64,000 nt of DNA, from contig JAOAHH010000072.1 in assembly GCA_026415325.1 (NCBI GenBank), positions 23,537 through 87,536 of the forward strand, given 5' to 3'. A program made the position numbers and the translations under genes. The notes below the pieces were generated by a model that saw nothing but the letters and a program-made list of their open reading frames with translations, had not been told where the DNA came from and ran no database searches. The stretch's first letter is position 1. The number at the start of each line of letters is the position of its first letter. Below, in pieces: positions 42,769 to 50,517 of the stretch. This DNA is from Thermodesulfobacteriota bacterium (GTDB lineage Bacteria; Desulfobacterota; WTBG01; CAIYCZ01; CAIRTM01).

Positions 42769-44550
42769 TCAACGGCTGCGCGGACCGAGAAAAACCCAGG
42801 GATGCTGGGACGCGCCACCCTGAGGACGAAATATTGGCTGGAGGCCGTCTGGGGTGTTGGTGGGTGATTGAGACGCACCCTGGAAAAAGAATGGGCTATG
42901 TCGCCGCGGCATTGTGACAATCCCCGGACGGGTTTCGTGGATGCGCGGCATTGTTTTAATTCTCTCGTGCATACGCGGGAACAGCGTGCGCGGTGGAGGT
43001 CCATCATCCTGTCGCCGTAATTTTTCAGGTATGGTGTACAGCGGCCTTCGACGCGTCATATCGGCATCCCTGACCAGTGGGCGCGTATCTTGCCGAGGTT
43101 GTTGCAGGATGCCGTTTCGAAGACGTTTTGTTCTCTCAAGAAGCTCTTCAGCCCCGATTTTTTTGGTGCGTCTGATCGCGGCAAGATTTTTCTGGATGCG
43201 GTCACGAATACGACTGTCTGAGCGTTGCAACGCGTTTTTCCCCTCAGTGCGAAAGCGTTCATGCAGCGCGGATGTGAGGTGATTCGCACCAGGAACCGAC
43301 ATTAATCGGAATGCATGGCCGGAGGTTTCATGAATATGTCGGGAGACATGTGCCGCACGATAATTGCGGGCGCTGTAGAGATGGTCTTTGCCGACGCAAA
43401 CGGCATGACGGTGATGATGATGTTTATGCCGGTCGACTGTGCTTGCGTGCAGCACGACGATTGTCCCCGGTCCCCAATACCGGACACAGTAATAGGGCTC
43501 ATCGGGAAGCAGCGGATACCAGCCGATGAAGGTATCTGAAACAAGCCATGCAACCCGACCCGGATACCAAGCGCATGGATGTCCGAAGCCGGGCCAGATG
43601 GTCACGACAACAAACGGCGGCATCCAGTACCAACACCGGTAGGTGTCAATATATATCCATGTGCCGTAGTGATGAGTGACATAGCCGAACGGCTCGTCGG
43701 GAATCCAGCAATGATCACCGTACCATAGCATCCATCTGCCTGCGGTGAACGGCGCCCAATCCGCATGAACATGCACCGGTCGCCATAGGTAGTACCATCT
43801 ACTGCCGTAGCGCACGTACTCCCATTTGCCGTTTTCCTCCAACGCATATGCTTCATCGTGAAGCTGCGGCGGCAAGTATGCGCGCGAAACGGCGCTTTTA
43901 ATGTGACGTTGCTCCCACAGGTGATCGCGTGCTTCATTCCACTGACACCACTGCTCGCTTCCGCGAACGCTTCCTGTCTGTACTATGCCCCTGCCTGCAA
44001 TGAGCGAAGGGGATCCGGCAACGAGGTCGTATTTTGTAGTGCCCGCAGCATGGATAAAGTATGCACTACCGCGGACGGAGCGCGCTTCGACCGACACGTC
44101 GCCGACCGAAAGGTCGGCCGTAGTTTGTGGTGGAGCTACAACATGGCCGAACGGAGTGACCGCTTTTATGATGCTTGATGAGCTTTTGTTATAGATTCGC
44201 ACTGTGCCGGTTGCGATATCAAGTTCAGTGACCTCGCCATCAAGCCGCAGAAGCTGCACCTGGGTTTGCTCGTCCATGCGAAACATTGTGCTGTTGGGAA
44301 GGATGATTTCGGCGCGCGAACCTGCAGCGGTGCGAAGTGTATCCTGCAATCCAAACGGCATGTCAAGAACGACCTCCATCCAATCGTTATGTTCAGGAAC
44401 ATAGCGCAGCAGGGAACCCTGAATAAAGGAGACCCGGCCGACAAGAACCGGCTCTTCTGTTGCTGCCAAAACAATGCTTCCTCCGGCACAAATAATACCG
44501 ATCCACAAAAAGATTGCCAGCGCTATTGTTTTTATAGCAGAGCCTTTCAC
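42769..44550 (-). CDS. Exported FecR-domain/DUF6600 Trp-Tyr-rich protein
   Basis: This is a 593-residue exported protein. A signal peptide (about 1-30, ending IVLAATEE) is followed by a FecR-like domain (about 36-165: VSFIQGSLLRYVPEHNDWMEVV, TAAGSRAEIILPNSTMFRMD). A central Trp/Tyr/His-rich segment (about 215-350) has recurring WxPF or W-W-P patterns, such as WAPFTAGRWMLWYGDHCWIP and GTWIYIDTYRCWYW, matching the DUF6600 type. The last 200 residues are Arg/His/Pro-rich and probably disordered. The start is GTG (44550) with no strong ribosome-binding site. Here the FecR domain is not attached to a sigma-factor system but to a surface or periplasmic protein. The function is unknown. Confidence 0.75.
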   Translation of the reverse strand: MKGSAIKTIALAIFLWIGIICAGGSIVLAATEEPVLVGRVSFIQGSLLRYVPEHNDWMEVVLDMPFGLQDTLRTAAGSRAEIILPNSTMFRMDEQTQVQLLRLDGEVTELDIATGTVRIYNKSSSSIIKAVTPFGHVVAPPQTTADLSVGDVSVEARSVRGSAYFIHAAGTTKYDLVAGSPSLIAGRGIVQTGSVRGSEQWCQWNEARDHLWEQRHIKSAVSRAYLPPQLHDEAYALEENGKWEYVRYGSRWYYLWRPVHVHADWAPFTAGRWMLWYGDHCWIPDEPFGYVTHHYGTWIYIDTYRCWYWMPPFVVVTIWPGFGHPCAWYPGRVAWLVSDTFIGWYPLLPDEPYYCVRYWGPGTIVVLHASTVDRHKHHHHRHAVCVGKDHLYSARNYRAAHVSRHIHETSGHAFRLMSVPGANHLTSALHERFRTEGKNALQRSDSRIRDRIQKNLAAIRRTKKIGAEELLERTKRLRNGILQQPRQDTRPLVRDADMTRRRPLYTIPEKLRRQDDGPPPRTLFPRMHERIKTMPRIHETRPGIVTMPRRHSPFFFQGASQSPTNTPDGLQPIFRPQGGASQHPWVFLGPRSR

Positions 44551-44862
44551 CGTTGGTGGGGGAGTATACTCGCTTATGAAACGACCTTAATAAAAAATCG
44601 GTTTTCTTTTATATAATAGAACACATTTCGCTCGGTTTCCATGCGGATTCCTTTTTGCTATTGAGAGTTTCTGTAAACGATATTGCTTCATCATCCTGCC
44701 AGCGGATTTTAGCGAAACGATTTGCCAGCGTGACTTATGCACCCTCGTTCATGATACCGATTAAAAGCCGGGCATGAATCACGAGAGATGCTCTCCGATT
44801 CATGTTGTCATTGCCTCGATGTATCAAAAAGCGAAAACGAATAAGAATTGGCGCAGTAAAAC
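44551..44862. other. Gene-free spacer upstream of FecR-type gene
   Basis: These 312 bp hold no convincing gene. The left part would contain the FecR-type gene's promoter; on the minus strand a TATACT lies about 20 bp before its start, but no matching -35 was found. The right part becomes AT-rich and leads into the promoter of the tandem RNA element. Confidence 0.5.
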
Positions 44863-44891
44863 TTGACATAAATAAAAGCATATGGTATTCA
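44863..44891 (+). promoter_or_regulatory. Putative promoter of tandem RNA leader
   Basis: A perfect TTGACA (44863-44868) is followed after 17 bp by TATTCA (44886-44891, three of six matches). Initiation near 44898 would place the first RNA hairpin about 20 nt into the transcript and give a leader of about 240 nt before the gene at 45138. Confidence 0.45.
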
Positions 44892-44917
44892 ATAAATAAA
44901 ATAATGATGCACGTGGG

Positions 44918-45006
44918 TTTGGAAATACTGTTATAAAGTATCTCCAAAGGGTTATGAGATAGTCGGGCCGCTATCTGAGAAATGATCTTTCAGGTAGCGG
45001 TTTTTT
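44918..45006 (+). ncRNA. Attenuator-like RNA unit 1
   Basis: This unit has three parts. P1 pairs TTTGGAAATACT (44918-44929) with AGTATCTCCAAA (44937-44948), one mismatch in 12. P2 pairs AGATAG (44957-44962) with CTATCT (44971-44976) around the loop TCGGGCCG. The terminator pairs CCGCTATCTGA (44968-44978) with TCAGGTAGCGG (44990-45000), followed by six T (45001-45006). P2's 3' arm lies inside the terminator's 5' arm, so the two cannot form together, as in an antiterminator/terminator switch. No known riboswitch consensus that I recall matches. Confidence 0.6.
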
Positions 45007-45030
45007 ATTACCTAATTACTTTTTTAAGGG

Positions 45031-45111
45031 TTCGGCACCCTCTGTGCCGAAGGTCTGTAAGGGATGGTCGGGCCGCCATCCGGAGGAACGTTTCCGGATG
45101 ACGGCTTTTTT
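45031..45111 (+). ncRNA. Attenuator-like RNA unit 2
   Basis: This has the same plan as unit 1. P1 is a perfect hairpin TTCGGCAC-CCTCT-GTGCCGAA (45031-45051). P2 pairs GGATGG (45062-45067) with CCATCC (45076-45081) around the identical 8-nt loop TCGGGCCG. The terminator pairs CCGCCATCCGGA (45073-45084) with TCCGGATGACGG (45093-45104), one C-A mismatch, followed by T6 (45106-45111) and ATTAC as in unit 1. Stem sequences differ from unit 1 with compensating changes while the loop is unchanged. The start codon of the next gene lies 26 nt beyond the T-tract. Confidence 0.6.
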
Positions 45112-45137
45112 ATTACATTTCAGGAAAGGAGATTTTT

Positions 45138-45635
45138 ATGGGCATTGAATTTCTTCTTATTGCGGGATGCTTTACGGCAGCGGTTATAGGCGTTTTGTTC
45201 CTCACTCGTGCGCTGGGACAGAAAAAAACGGTACACGAGGAGCAGCAGCCATGTGACGCCGAAAAGGAAATCGCTCCGCTGTGTTTTATGGGTGAGTATA
45301 AAAACGGTTTGCAGGCTGGTGACGGTGCTGCTCCGATTGTGTATTGCGGGGTCACGCAAAACTTTTTTGTGATGCGCAAGGGCACGCAGGGTGCCGAGAT
45401 CGGCCGTATTCCGAGGACCCGTGTTGTCGATGTGACGGTAACCCAGCAGGATGGAAAAAACTCTTTAGTAACTATTACCTGGCAGAATGAAACGGGAGAG
45501 CAATGCAGCACAACATTTCAATTTAGGGACAAAGCCGCAGCAAAACAGGCTGCCGCTGCTGAGGAATATCTTAAAAGATGGGCTGTGACATCGACGTCTA
45601 CACAATCATCCTGCTCGATCTGTGCATGTTCTTGA
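45138..45635 (+). CDS. Small membrane-anchored protein of unknown function
   Basis: I do not recognise this 165-residue protein. One N-terminal membrane helix (about 4-25, FLLIAGCFTAAVIGVLFLT) is followed by a basic and polar linker. A compact beta-rich region (about 50-125) follows, with APIVYCGVTQNFFVMRKG and RTRVVDVTVTQQDGKNSLVT patterns that recall a bacterial PH-like fold. The C-terminus ends in a Ser/Thr/Cys run (SSCSICACS). GGAAAGGAG lies 6 nt before the ATG, so initiation looks strong. The gene is directly downstream of two tandem attenuator-like RNA units, which makes it their likely target. The tail side is probably cytosolic; the role is unknown. Confidence 0.65.
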   Translation: MGIEFLLIAGCFTAAVIGVLFLTRALGQKKTVHEEQQPCDAEKEIAPLCFMGEYKNGLQAGDGAAPIVYCGVTQNFFVMRKGTQGAEIGRIPRTRVVDVTVTQQDGKNSLVTITWQNETGEQCSTTFQFRDKAAAKQAAAAEEYLKRWAVTSTSTQSSCSICACS

Positions 45636-46045
45636 TTGACAGAGAGCTTGTTGCGACGAGCGTACCTGTTGCATTGCTGCGCACAGGATGGGATATGCGG
45701 GAGGGCACGAGAGCAATCTTGCCGACAACACAACTGCGAAAAAGTGTACACCACCTGCAACTGAAAATAGGACAGGCGGTACAACGTAGTCGATCAACTA
45801 ATGAACGCAGTCATGGGGGAAGCTATTTCTACTCTCTCCGACAGGGGGTGCAACTTGAGGTAATGTCCATACCCTTGCCTGCAGTTATAATTTATAATCT
45901 TTTCCAAACCCCTCCAGCTGAAAAGTATTCTTTGGTGGCCCCCTATTTTCTGCTATATTTCAGATCGGCCGCGCGGTGTTCTGCTCGGTTGTCACCGGTG
46001 CGGGACGATACAGCGGATACTGGATAATACCTATAAGAGGTTGGT
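45636..46045. other. Gene-free region before MscS gene
   Basis: These are 410 bp in which I find no supported gene. A TTGACA occurs at 45636-45641 without a matching -10, and two TATAAT-like stretches lie near 45885-45898 (TTATAATTTATAATC). One open frame crosses the region but lacks a ribosome-binding site, and its sequence looks like non-coding DNA. It may hold the mscS promoter. Confidence 0.45.
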
Positions 46046-46966
46046 ATGGCGCAGTATGAAAAAGTCTTGACAGAAGTCTTAAAAGATATGCAGGCATGGA
46101 TCACAACGCACGGCTTTCGGCTATTGCTGATCCTTGCTGCCGCGTGGATTGCCAAAAAAATTCTTGTTGCAACGGTAAGAAAAATCGAACGGCGTTTTGA
46201 GCAGGAAACTGGGGTTCCGAGTGAAACGGAAAAGAGGGCAAAAACGCTCACTGCAATTATCCACACCACGCTGCTCGTTGCAATCTATGCAATTGCAATC
46301 ATTACGATTATCAGCGAGCTTGGGATTCAAATAGGACCACTGCTTGCCGGTGCCGGTATTGCAGGTCTTGCAATCGGTTTCGGGGCGCAGAGCCTTGTCA
46401 AAGATGTTATTAATGGTTTTTTCCTGCTGCTTGAAAACCAGATACGAGTCGGCGATGTTGTTGAGGTCGGCGGTATCGGCGGCATGGTGGAATCCATCAA
46501 TCTGCGCACCATCCGCCTCAGAGACCTGCAGGGCAGACTCCATATCATACCCCACGGATCGATCGACCGGGTAACCAACTTCACCAAAGATTGGTCACAA
46601 GCGCTCATTGAGATCGGCGTTGCTTATAAAGAGGATATTGACCGTGTTATTGAGGTACTTACCCGTGTCGGCGAGGAGCTTCGCAACGATCCAGATTTTG
46701 CACCGTTTATTTTAGAGCCGATGACCATGCAGGGTGTTGATTCGTTCGGTGACTCATCGGTTAACCTCCGTATGTATTTCAAAACCCTCCCCCTCAAGCA
46801 GTGGGAGGTTGCTCGTGAATTTAGGCGCCGCGTGAAAAAAGCTTTTGATATCGCAGGGATCGAAATTCCTTTCCCGCATCGAACAATATATATCGGTGAA
46901 AGTCAGAAGAGAGAAGGAGGACGAATCGATGCCTCGGTGAGAAGCGCTGATAAGGATATTAGGTGA
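46046..46966 (+). CDS. Small-conductance mechanosensitive channel (MscS family)
   Basis: This 306-residue inner-membrane channel opens on hypo-osmotic stress. Helices lie at about residues 25-42, 72-93 and 97-125. The pore-lining TM3 segment is AGAGIAGLAIGFGAQSLVKD, with the alternating Gly/Ala pattern of MscS. It is followed by the beta domain (VGDVVEVGGIGGMVESINLR, HIIPHGSIDRVTNF) and an alpha/beta C-terminal domain. The Arg/Glu-rich tail is probably disordered. The length is close to E. coli MscS (286). GAGG lies 5 nt before the ATG. It lies near the Trk and Kef potassium genes, consistent with osmoregulation. Confidence 0.92.
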   Translation: MAQYEKVLTEVLKDMQAWITTHGFRLLLILAAAWIAKKILVATVRKIERRFEQETGVPSETEKRAKTLTAIIHTTLLVAIYAIAIITIISELGIQIGPLLAGAGIAGLAIGFGAQSLVKDVINGFFLLLENQIRVGDVVEVGGIGGMVESINLRTIRLRDLQGRLHIIPHGSIDRVTNFTKDWSQALIEIGVAYKEDIDRVIEVLTRVGEELRNDPDFAPFILEPMTMQGVDSFGDSSVNLRMYFKTLPLKQWEVAREFRRRVKKAFDIAGIEIPFPHRTIYIGESQKREGGRIDASVRSADKDIR

Positions 46967-47007
46967 CACCTGTCAAAAAAACTTTCGTGCTTCTCTGCTT
47001 GTTTTTT

Positions 47008-48069
47008 TCAATGGGAATTCTCGGCATCAAAGGTTGAGAGTTTTTCTTGTCGTTTTTTACGCGACCGTTCCCGCGCAAGCGCCCGCATGTCTTCCACCGT
47101 ATCCTTTTCATCAACAATTTCAAGCCCCAGCAGCGTTTCCACCACATCTTCCATCGTGACAATGCCATCCATGCCGCCGTGCTCATCCGCCACCAGCATA
47201 ATGTGTTGCCGCTCTTTTAAAAAGAGCTCAAAGAGCGCAATAAGGTCGATGGTATCAGGAACGGTATGGATAGAGCGTTTCAAGCTTTTGAGTTGCATAT
47301 CCTGATCGCCTTTGATCTGGCACATCAGAATATCATATTTTAAAACATAGCCGGTGATGTCATCTTTGTTTTCTTTAAAGATGGGAATGCGCGAAAAAGG
47401 TGTATCGCTGTGTGCAGCCATGAACGCTGCAACGGTCATCGTTTCATCAACCGCAAACACGACTGTCCGGGGGGTCATAATGTCGCTTGCCGTAATGGTA
47501 TGAAATCGCATTATGTTTTTAAGGACGAGGCTTTCTTTAGGTGATATGCCGCCGCTTCTGACACCCTGCTCGGCTAGTGCGGAGACTTCCTCGCGGCTGA
47601 CTGGATGCACCTTGCGGGTGTGCGTCAGTGCCCGTGTGAGGCGCATGGAAAGCCAGACCAAAGGATACAGTGCGGCAATCACCACCGGTAATATCATAGC
47701 AACTGGCGCTGCCAAACGTCGCCAGTAGAGTGAACCGATGGTTTTGGGCATTATTTCTGATGCAAACAGAATAGTAAGGGTCAGCAGGGCCGAAATGATA
47801 CCAAGGGATCGACTCCCGAACACCACTGCAGCCTGTGCGCCGACACCTGCTGCACCGGCAGTATTGGCGATAGTGTTCAGGGTGAGAATGGCAGCAAGCG
47901 GCTGCTCCATACTCTGCTTGAGTTTTTGAAGTCGGGTACCGGCCGGATGCTTTTTTTTTGCCAGCGCATCAGCGTATGCAGGCGTAATACTCAGCAGAAC
48001 AGCTTCCATGAGGGAGCATAAAAAAGAGACGCAAACGGTAAGCAAAAAATAGAGGATGAGTAGTTTCAT
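47008..48069 (-). CDS. CorB/CNNM-type DUF21-CBS membrane protein
   Basis: This 353-residue protein has an N-terminal DUF21 transmembrane domain (about 1-150: MEAVLLSITPAYADALAKKK, TIANTAGAAGVGAQAAVVFG, ASEIMPKTIGSLYWRRLAAP) and a pair of CBS domains (about 190-330: IMTPRTVVFAVDETMTVAAF, LVADEHGGMDGIVTMEDVVE). This is the layout of CorB/CNNM magnesium transporters and of the so-called hemolysin C family. The separate CorC_HlyC transport-associated domain is absent. The CBS pair probably binds adenine nucleotides. It is convergent with mscS, with 41 bp between the stops. Confidence 0.88.
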   Translation of the reverse strand: MKLLILYFLLTVCVSFLCSLMEAVLLSITPAYADALAKKKHPAGTRLQKLKQSMEQPLAAILTLNTIANTAGAAGVGAQAAVVFGSRSLGIISALLTLTILFASEIMPKTIGSLYWRRLAAPVAMILPVVIAALYPLVWLSMRLTRALTHTRKVHPVSREEVSALAEQGVRSGGISPKESLVLKNIMRFHTITASDIMTPRTVVFAVDETMTVAAFMAAHSDTPFSRIPIFKENKDDITGYVLKYDILMCQIKGDQDMQLKSLKRSIHTVPDTIDLIALFELFLKERQHIMLVADEHGGMDGIVTMEDVVETLLGLEIVDEKDTVEDMRALARERSRKKRQEKLSTFDAENSH

Positions 48070-48172
48070 GGCCGAATTTTTTTAGGAAAAAAGAACGAGC
48101 GCTCCTGTTTTTTCATGGGTCGCCAAGGTGGCGTATGGTTTATTGTACGCGCGGCATCTGACAACACGGATT

Positions 48173-48952
48173 TTATTGATGCCGATATATTCCATATGCT
48201 TCCATAAATTTTTTTGTGATACTTCCCAGATAATCGTCGAGGATGTCATAGACCTGGGTTTGAATCGACTCGGGAACACCATAATATGCATCTGCGATTC
48301 CACCGGTAATGCAGGCAAGCGTGTCGGAATCGCCGCCGAGGGATACGGCTGTGCGCACGGCATCCTCAAAATCTTTTGCATCAATAAATGCACGGATTGC
48401 CTGTGGCACAGTACCTTGGCAAGTTTCATCGAATTGGTACCACGGCCTGAGGTCATCAACATGGATGCTCAGGTCGTAGCCGAACCGAGATTCAATAAAA
48501 GCACGGATCTGCTCTTTTGTGCTTCCGGTGCGCGCCAAAAAGATCGCCGCTGCCACCGCCTGTGCTCCCTTAATACCCTCAGGATGATTGTGTGTAACCT
48601 CGGTAAATGTCCGTGCTTTGTCGAGCACCGTATCAATATCATGATAGGCATAGCCGACCGGGCTGATACGCATGGCAGCACCGTTGCCAAAGCTGTGATA
48701 CGGCTGGGTATCGGGGCTTTGTGCCCACTGGTGAAACATGTTCCCGTAACCGCGGCCAGGATAGGCACGGTAAAAGCGCTTGAGGTTTTCTGCATACGGC
48801 GTCTCAGTCAAGATTGAATCCGCAAGTGCGATGGTCAGCACCGAATCGTCCGTAAAAGTGCACTGCGCCGAAAACAACGGGAACGATTTGGTTTTTATAG
48901 GGTGCCATTCATAGACCGAACCGATGATATCGCCTGCAAGTGCGCCGATCAT
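48173..48952 (-). CDS. ADP-ribosylglycohydrolase (DraG-like)
   Basis: This 259-residue cytosolic hydrolase removes ADP-ribose from modified targets. The dimetal site motifs are FTDDSVLT near residue 33, the HNHPEGIKGAQ loop, and SLGGDSDTLACITGGIADAY near the C-terminus. The opening IGALAGDIIGSVYEWH is the family start. No ADP-ribosyltransferase (DraT) or nitrogenase gene is nearby, so the substrate is probably something other than dinitrogenase reductase, for example a macromolecule ADP-ribosylated by a distant enzyme. It is divergent from trkA. The ATG at 48952 opens directly into the conserved motif. Confidence 0.9.
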   Translation of the reverse strand: MIGALAGDIIGSVYEWHPIKTKSFPLFSAQCTFTDDSVLTIALADSILTETPYAENLKRFYRAYPGRGYGNMFHQWAQSPDTQPYHSFGNGAAMRISPVGYAYHDIDTVLDKARTFTEVTHNHPEGIKGAQAVAAAIFLARTGSTKEQIRAFIESRFGYDLSIHVDDLRPWYQFDETCQGTVPQAIRAFIDAKDFEDAVRTAVSLGGDSDTLACITGGIADAYYGVPESIQTQVYDILDDYLGSITKKFMEAYGIYRHQ

Positions 48953-49087
48953 GATAAGACTCCTGTATGTCTTTTACTCCGAGCTGCTCTCGTTGCCTAT
49001 ATAATATATTGCCTATGGCATGAGACGTGAACGGTGCAACCTCCCTTTATTCCCACCATACACCACAATAGAAATGTTTTTCAATTC

Positions 49088-49117
49088 TTGCATAGGATGT
49101 TATGATAAAGCTATAGT
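49088..49117 (+). promoter_or_regulatory. Putative trkA promoter
   Basis: TTGCAT (49088-49093) and TATAGT (49112-49117) are 18 bp apart, 35 bp upstream of the trkA ATG. The -10 matches consensus at five of six positions, the -35 at three. Confidence 0.45.
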
Positions 49118-49151
49118 AATTTTCAACGGACAACCTCTCCAGGAGACGGAT

Positions 49152-50516
49152 ATGAGCGTTATCGTCGTGGGAGCTGGCGAGATCGGCTACCATGTTGCCA
49201 AACGGCTATCGCTCGAAAAAAAAGATGTCATCGTTATTGATATCGATCAGGAAAAGGTAGAACGGGTTCGGGAAACGCTTGATGTGGAGGGTATCGTTGC
49301 AAGCGGCAGCTCGCCCGGTGCGCTTGAAAGTGCCGGCATCAAGGAAGCGGATATGCTCATCGCCGTGACCAACAGCGATGAGGTGAATATGGTCTGCTGT
49401 CTTGTGGCGCACGCGCACAATAAAGTAACAACAAAAATCGCACGCATCAGGAATCTTGAATACCTCTATGATGCCGAGCTTTTAAAAAAGGCAAACCTTT
49501 CCCTTGATCTCATGATCAATCCCGGCTTTGAAGCCGTGTCCTCACTTATCAACCTTTTTCAGGTTCCGGGTGCCAGTGATGTTGTTGACTTTAACGATGG
49601 CGCGGTGAAACTGATCGGGTGCACAGTCTATAACCCACTGTTTCATAAGGGCATTCCCCTTGCCCAGCTGCACAAAGAAAGCGGGATTGACGATTTGATC
49701 GTCGTGTCAATCTGCCGCAACGGCACGGTGATCATTCCGCGCGGGAACGACAAAATCTTTTATCGCGACGCAATTTATGCCATAACCGGTCAAGACCATA
49801 TCAGGGAGATGATGCGTTTTTTCGGCCAAGAGGGTCGCGACATTAAAAAAGCGATGATCGTCGGCGGCAGCAGCGTGGGGCTGCTGCTTGCCCGTTCGTT
49901 TGAACGGATGAAAGTTGATGTTCGACTGGTCGAGCAAGACGAAACCTGCTGCGCAAAACTTGCCGAACAGCTTGACAAAACGATTGTGCTTCACCACCCC
50001 GATGATATTGAAGAGCTGCTTTCCGAAGAACAGCTCGGCGATACCAATCTGTTTGCGGCAGTCACCGACGATGAGGAAGACAACATCATTTGGTCACTTT
50101 TGGCAAAACAAAAAGGTGTGGGCAAAGCAGCCGCACTGATCAATAACATGACCTACGCCCAGCTTATCTCTCGTATCGGTGTTGATTTTGTCATCAACCC
50201 AAATCTTGCTGCCATCAACCGGATCCTCCATTTTATCAGAAAGGGCAAAGTGCTCTCGGTCGCTTCGTTTTATGAAACCAATACAGAAGCAATCGAAGCG
50301 GTGGCACTTGAAACTTCGGATATTGTCAATACACCTCTCAAGAACCTGCGACTGCCCGACCATGCCATCATCGGCGCGATCGTCCGGAATGGCACGCTGA
50401 TCGTTCCAAAAGGCGACAGCGTCATTCTGCCCAACGACCATGTGATTATTTTTGCGCTTTCAAGCCAGATTCCGAAAATCGAAAAGCTGCTGACGGTTAA
50501 GGTTGATTACTGGTAA
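49152..50516 (+). CDS. trkA: Trk potassium uptake NAD-binding protein TrkA
   Basis: This 454-residue peripheral regulator gates the TrkH potassium channel. It has two RCK repeats. The first Rossmann domain is MSVIVVGAGEIGYHVAKRLS, followed by VIDIDQEKVERVRETLDVEG and the TNSDEVNMVCCLVAH segment; the second starts IKKAMIVGGSSVGLLLARSF. Each is followed by a TrkA-C domain (about 140-220 and 370-454). The length matches E. coli TrkA (458). The ATG at 49152 has AGGAGA 5 nt upstream, which decides it over in-frame upstream starts. trkH follows after one base, so the two subunits are translationally linked. Confidence 0.95.
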   Translation: MSVIVVGAGEIGYHVAKRLSLEKKDVIVIDIDQEKVERVRETLDVEGIVASGSSPGALESAGIKEADMLIAVTNSDEVNMVCCLVAHAHNKVTTKIARIRNLEYLYDAELLKKANLSLDLMINPGFEAVSSLINLFQVPGASDVVDFNDGAVKLIGCTVYNPLFHKGIPLAQLHKESGIDDLIVVSICRNGTVIIPRGNDKIFYRDAIYAITGQDHIREMMRFFGQEGRDIKKAMIVGGSSVGLLLARSFERMKVDVRLVEQDETCCAKLAEQLDKTIVLHHPDDIEELLSEEQLGDTNLFAAVTDDEEDNIIWSLLAKQKGVGKAAALINNMTYAQLISRIGVDFVINPNLAAINRILHFIRKGKVLSVASFYETNTEAIEAVALETSDIVNTPLKNLRLPDHAIIGAIVRNGTLIVPKGDSVILPNDHVIIFALSSQIPKIEKLLTVKVDYW

Positions 50517-50517
50517 G

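Noticed and set aside
45064..45200. Leader-peptide attenuation in RNA unit 2 (an ATG at 45064) or unit 1 (ATG-AGA-TAG at 44954)
   Set aside because: The two units do not share the reading frames, and unit 1 gives only two codons with an SD too close. The shared feature is the RNA hairpin, not a peptide.
45578..46027. 149-codon plus-strand frame in the spacer before mscS
   Set aside because: It starts inside the previous gene without a ribosome-binding site and shows no coherent hydrophobic or domain pattern.
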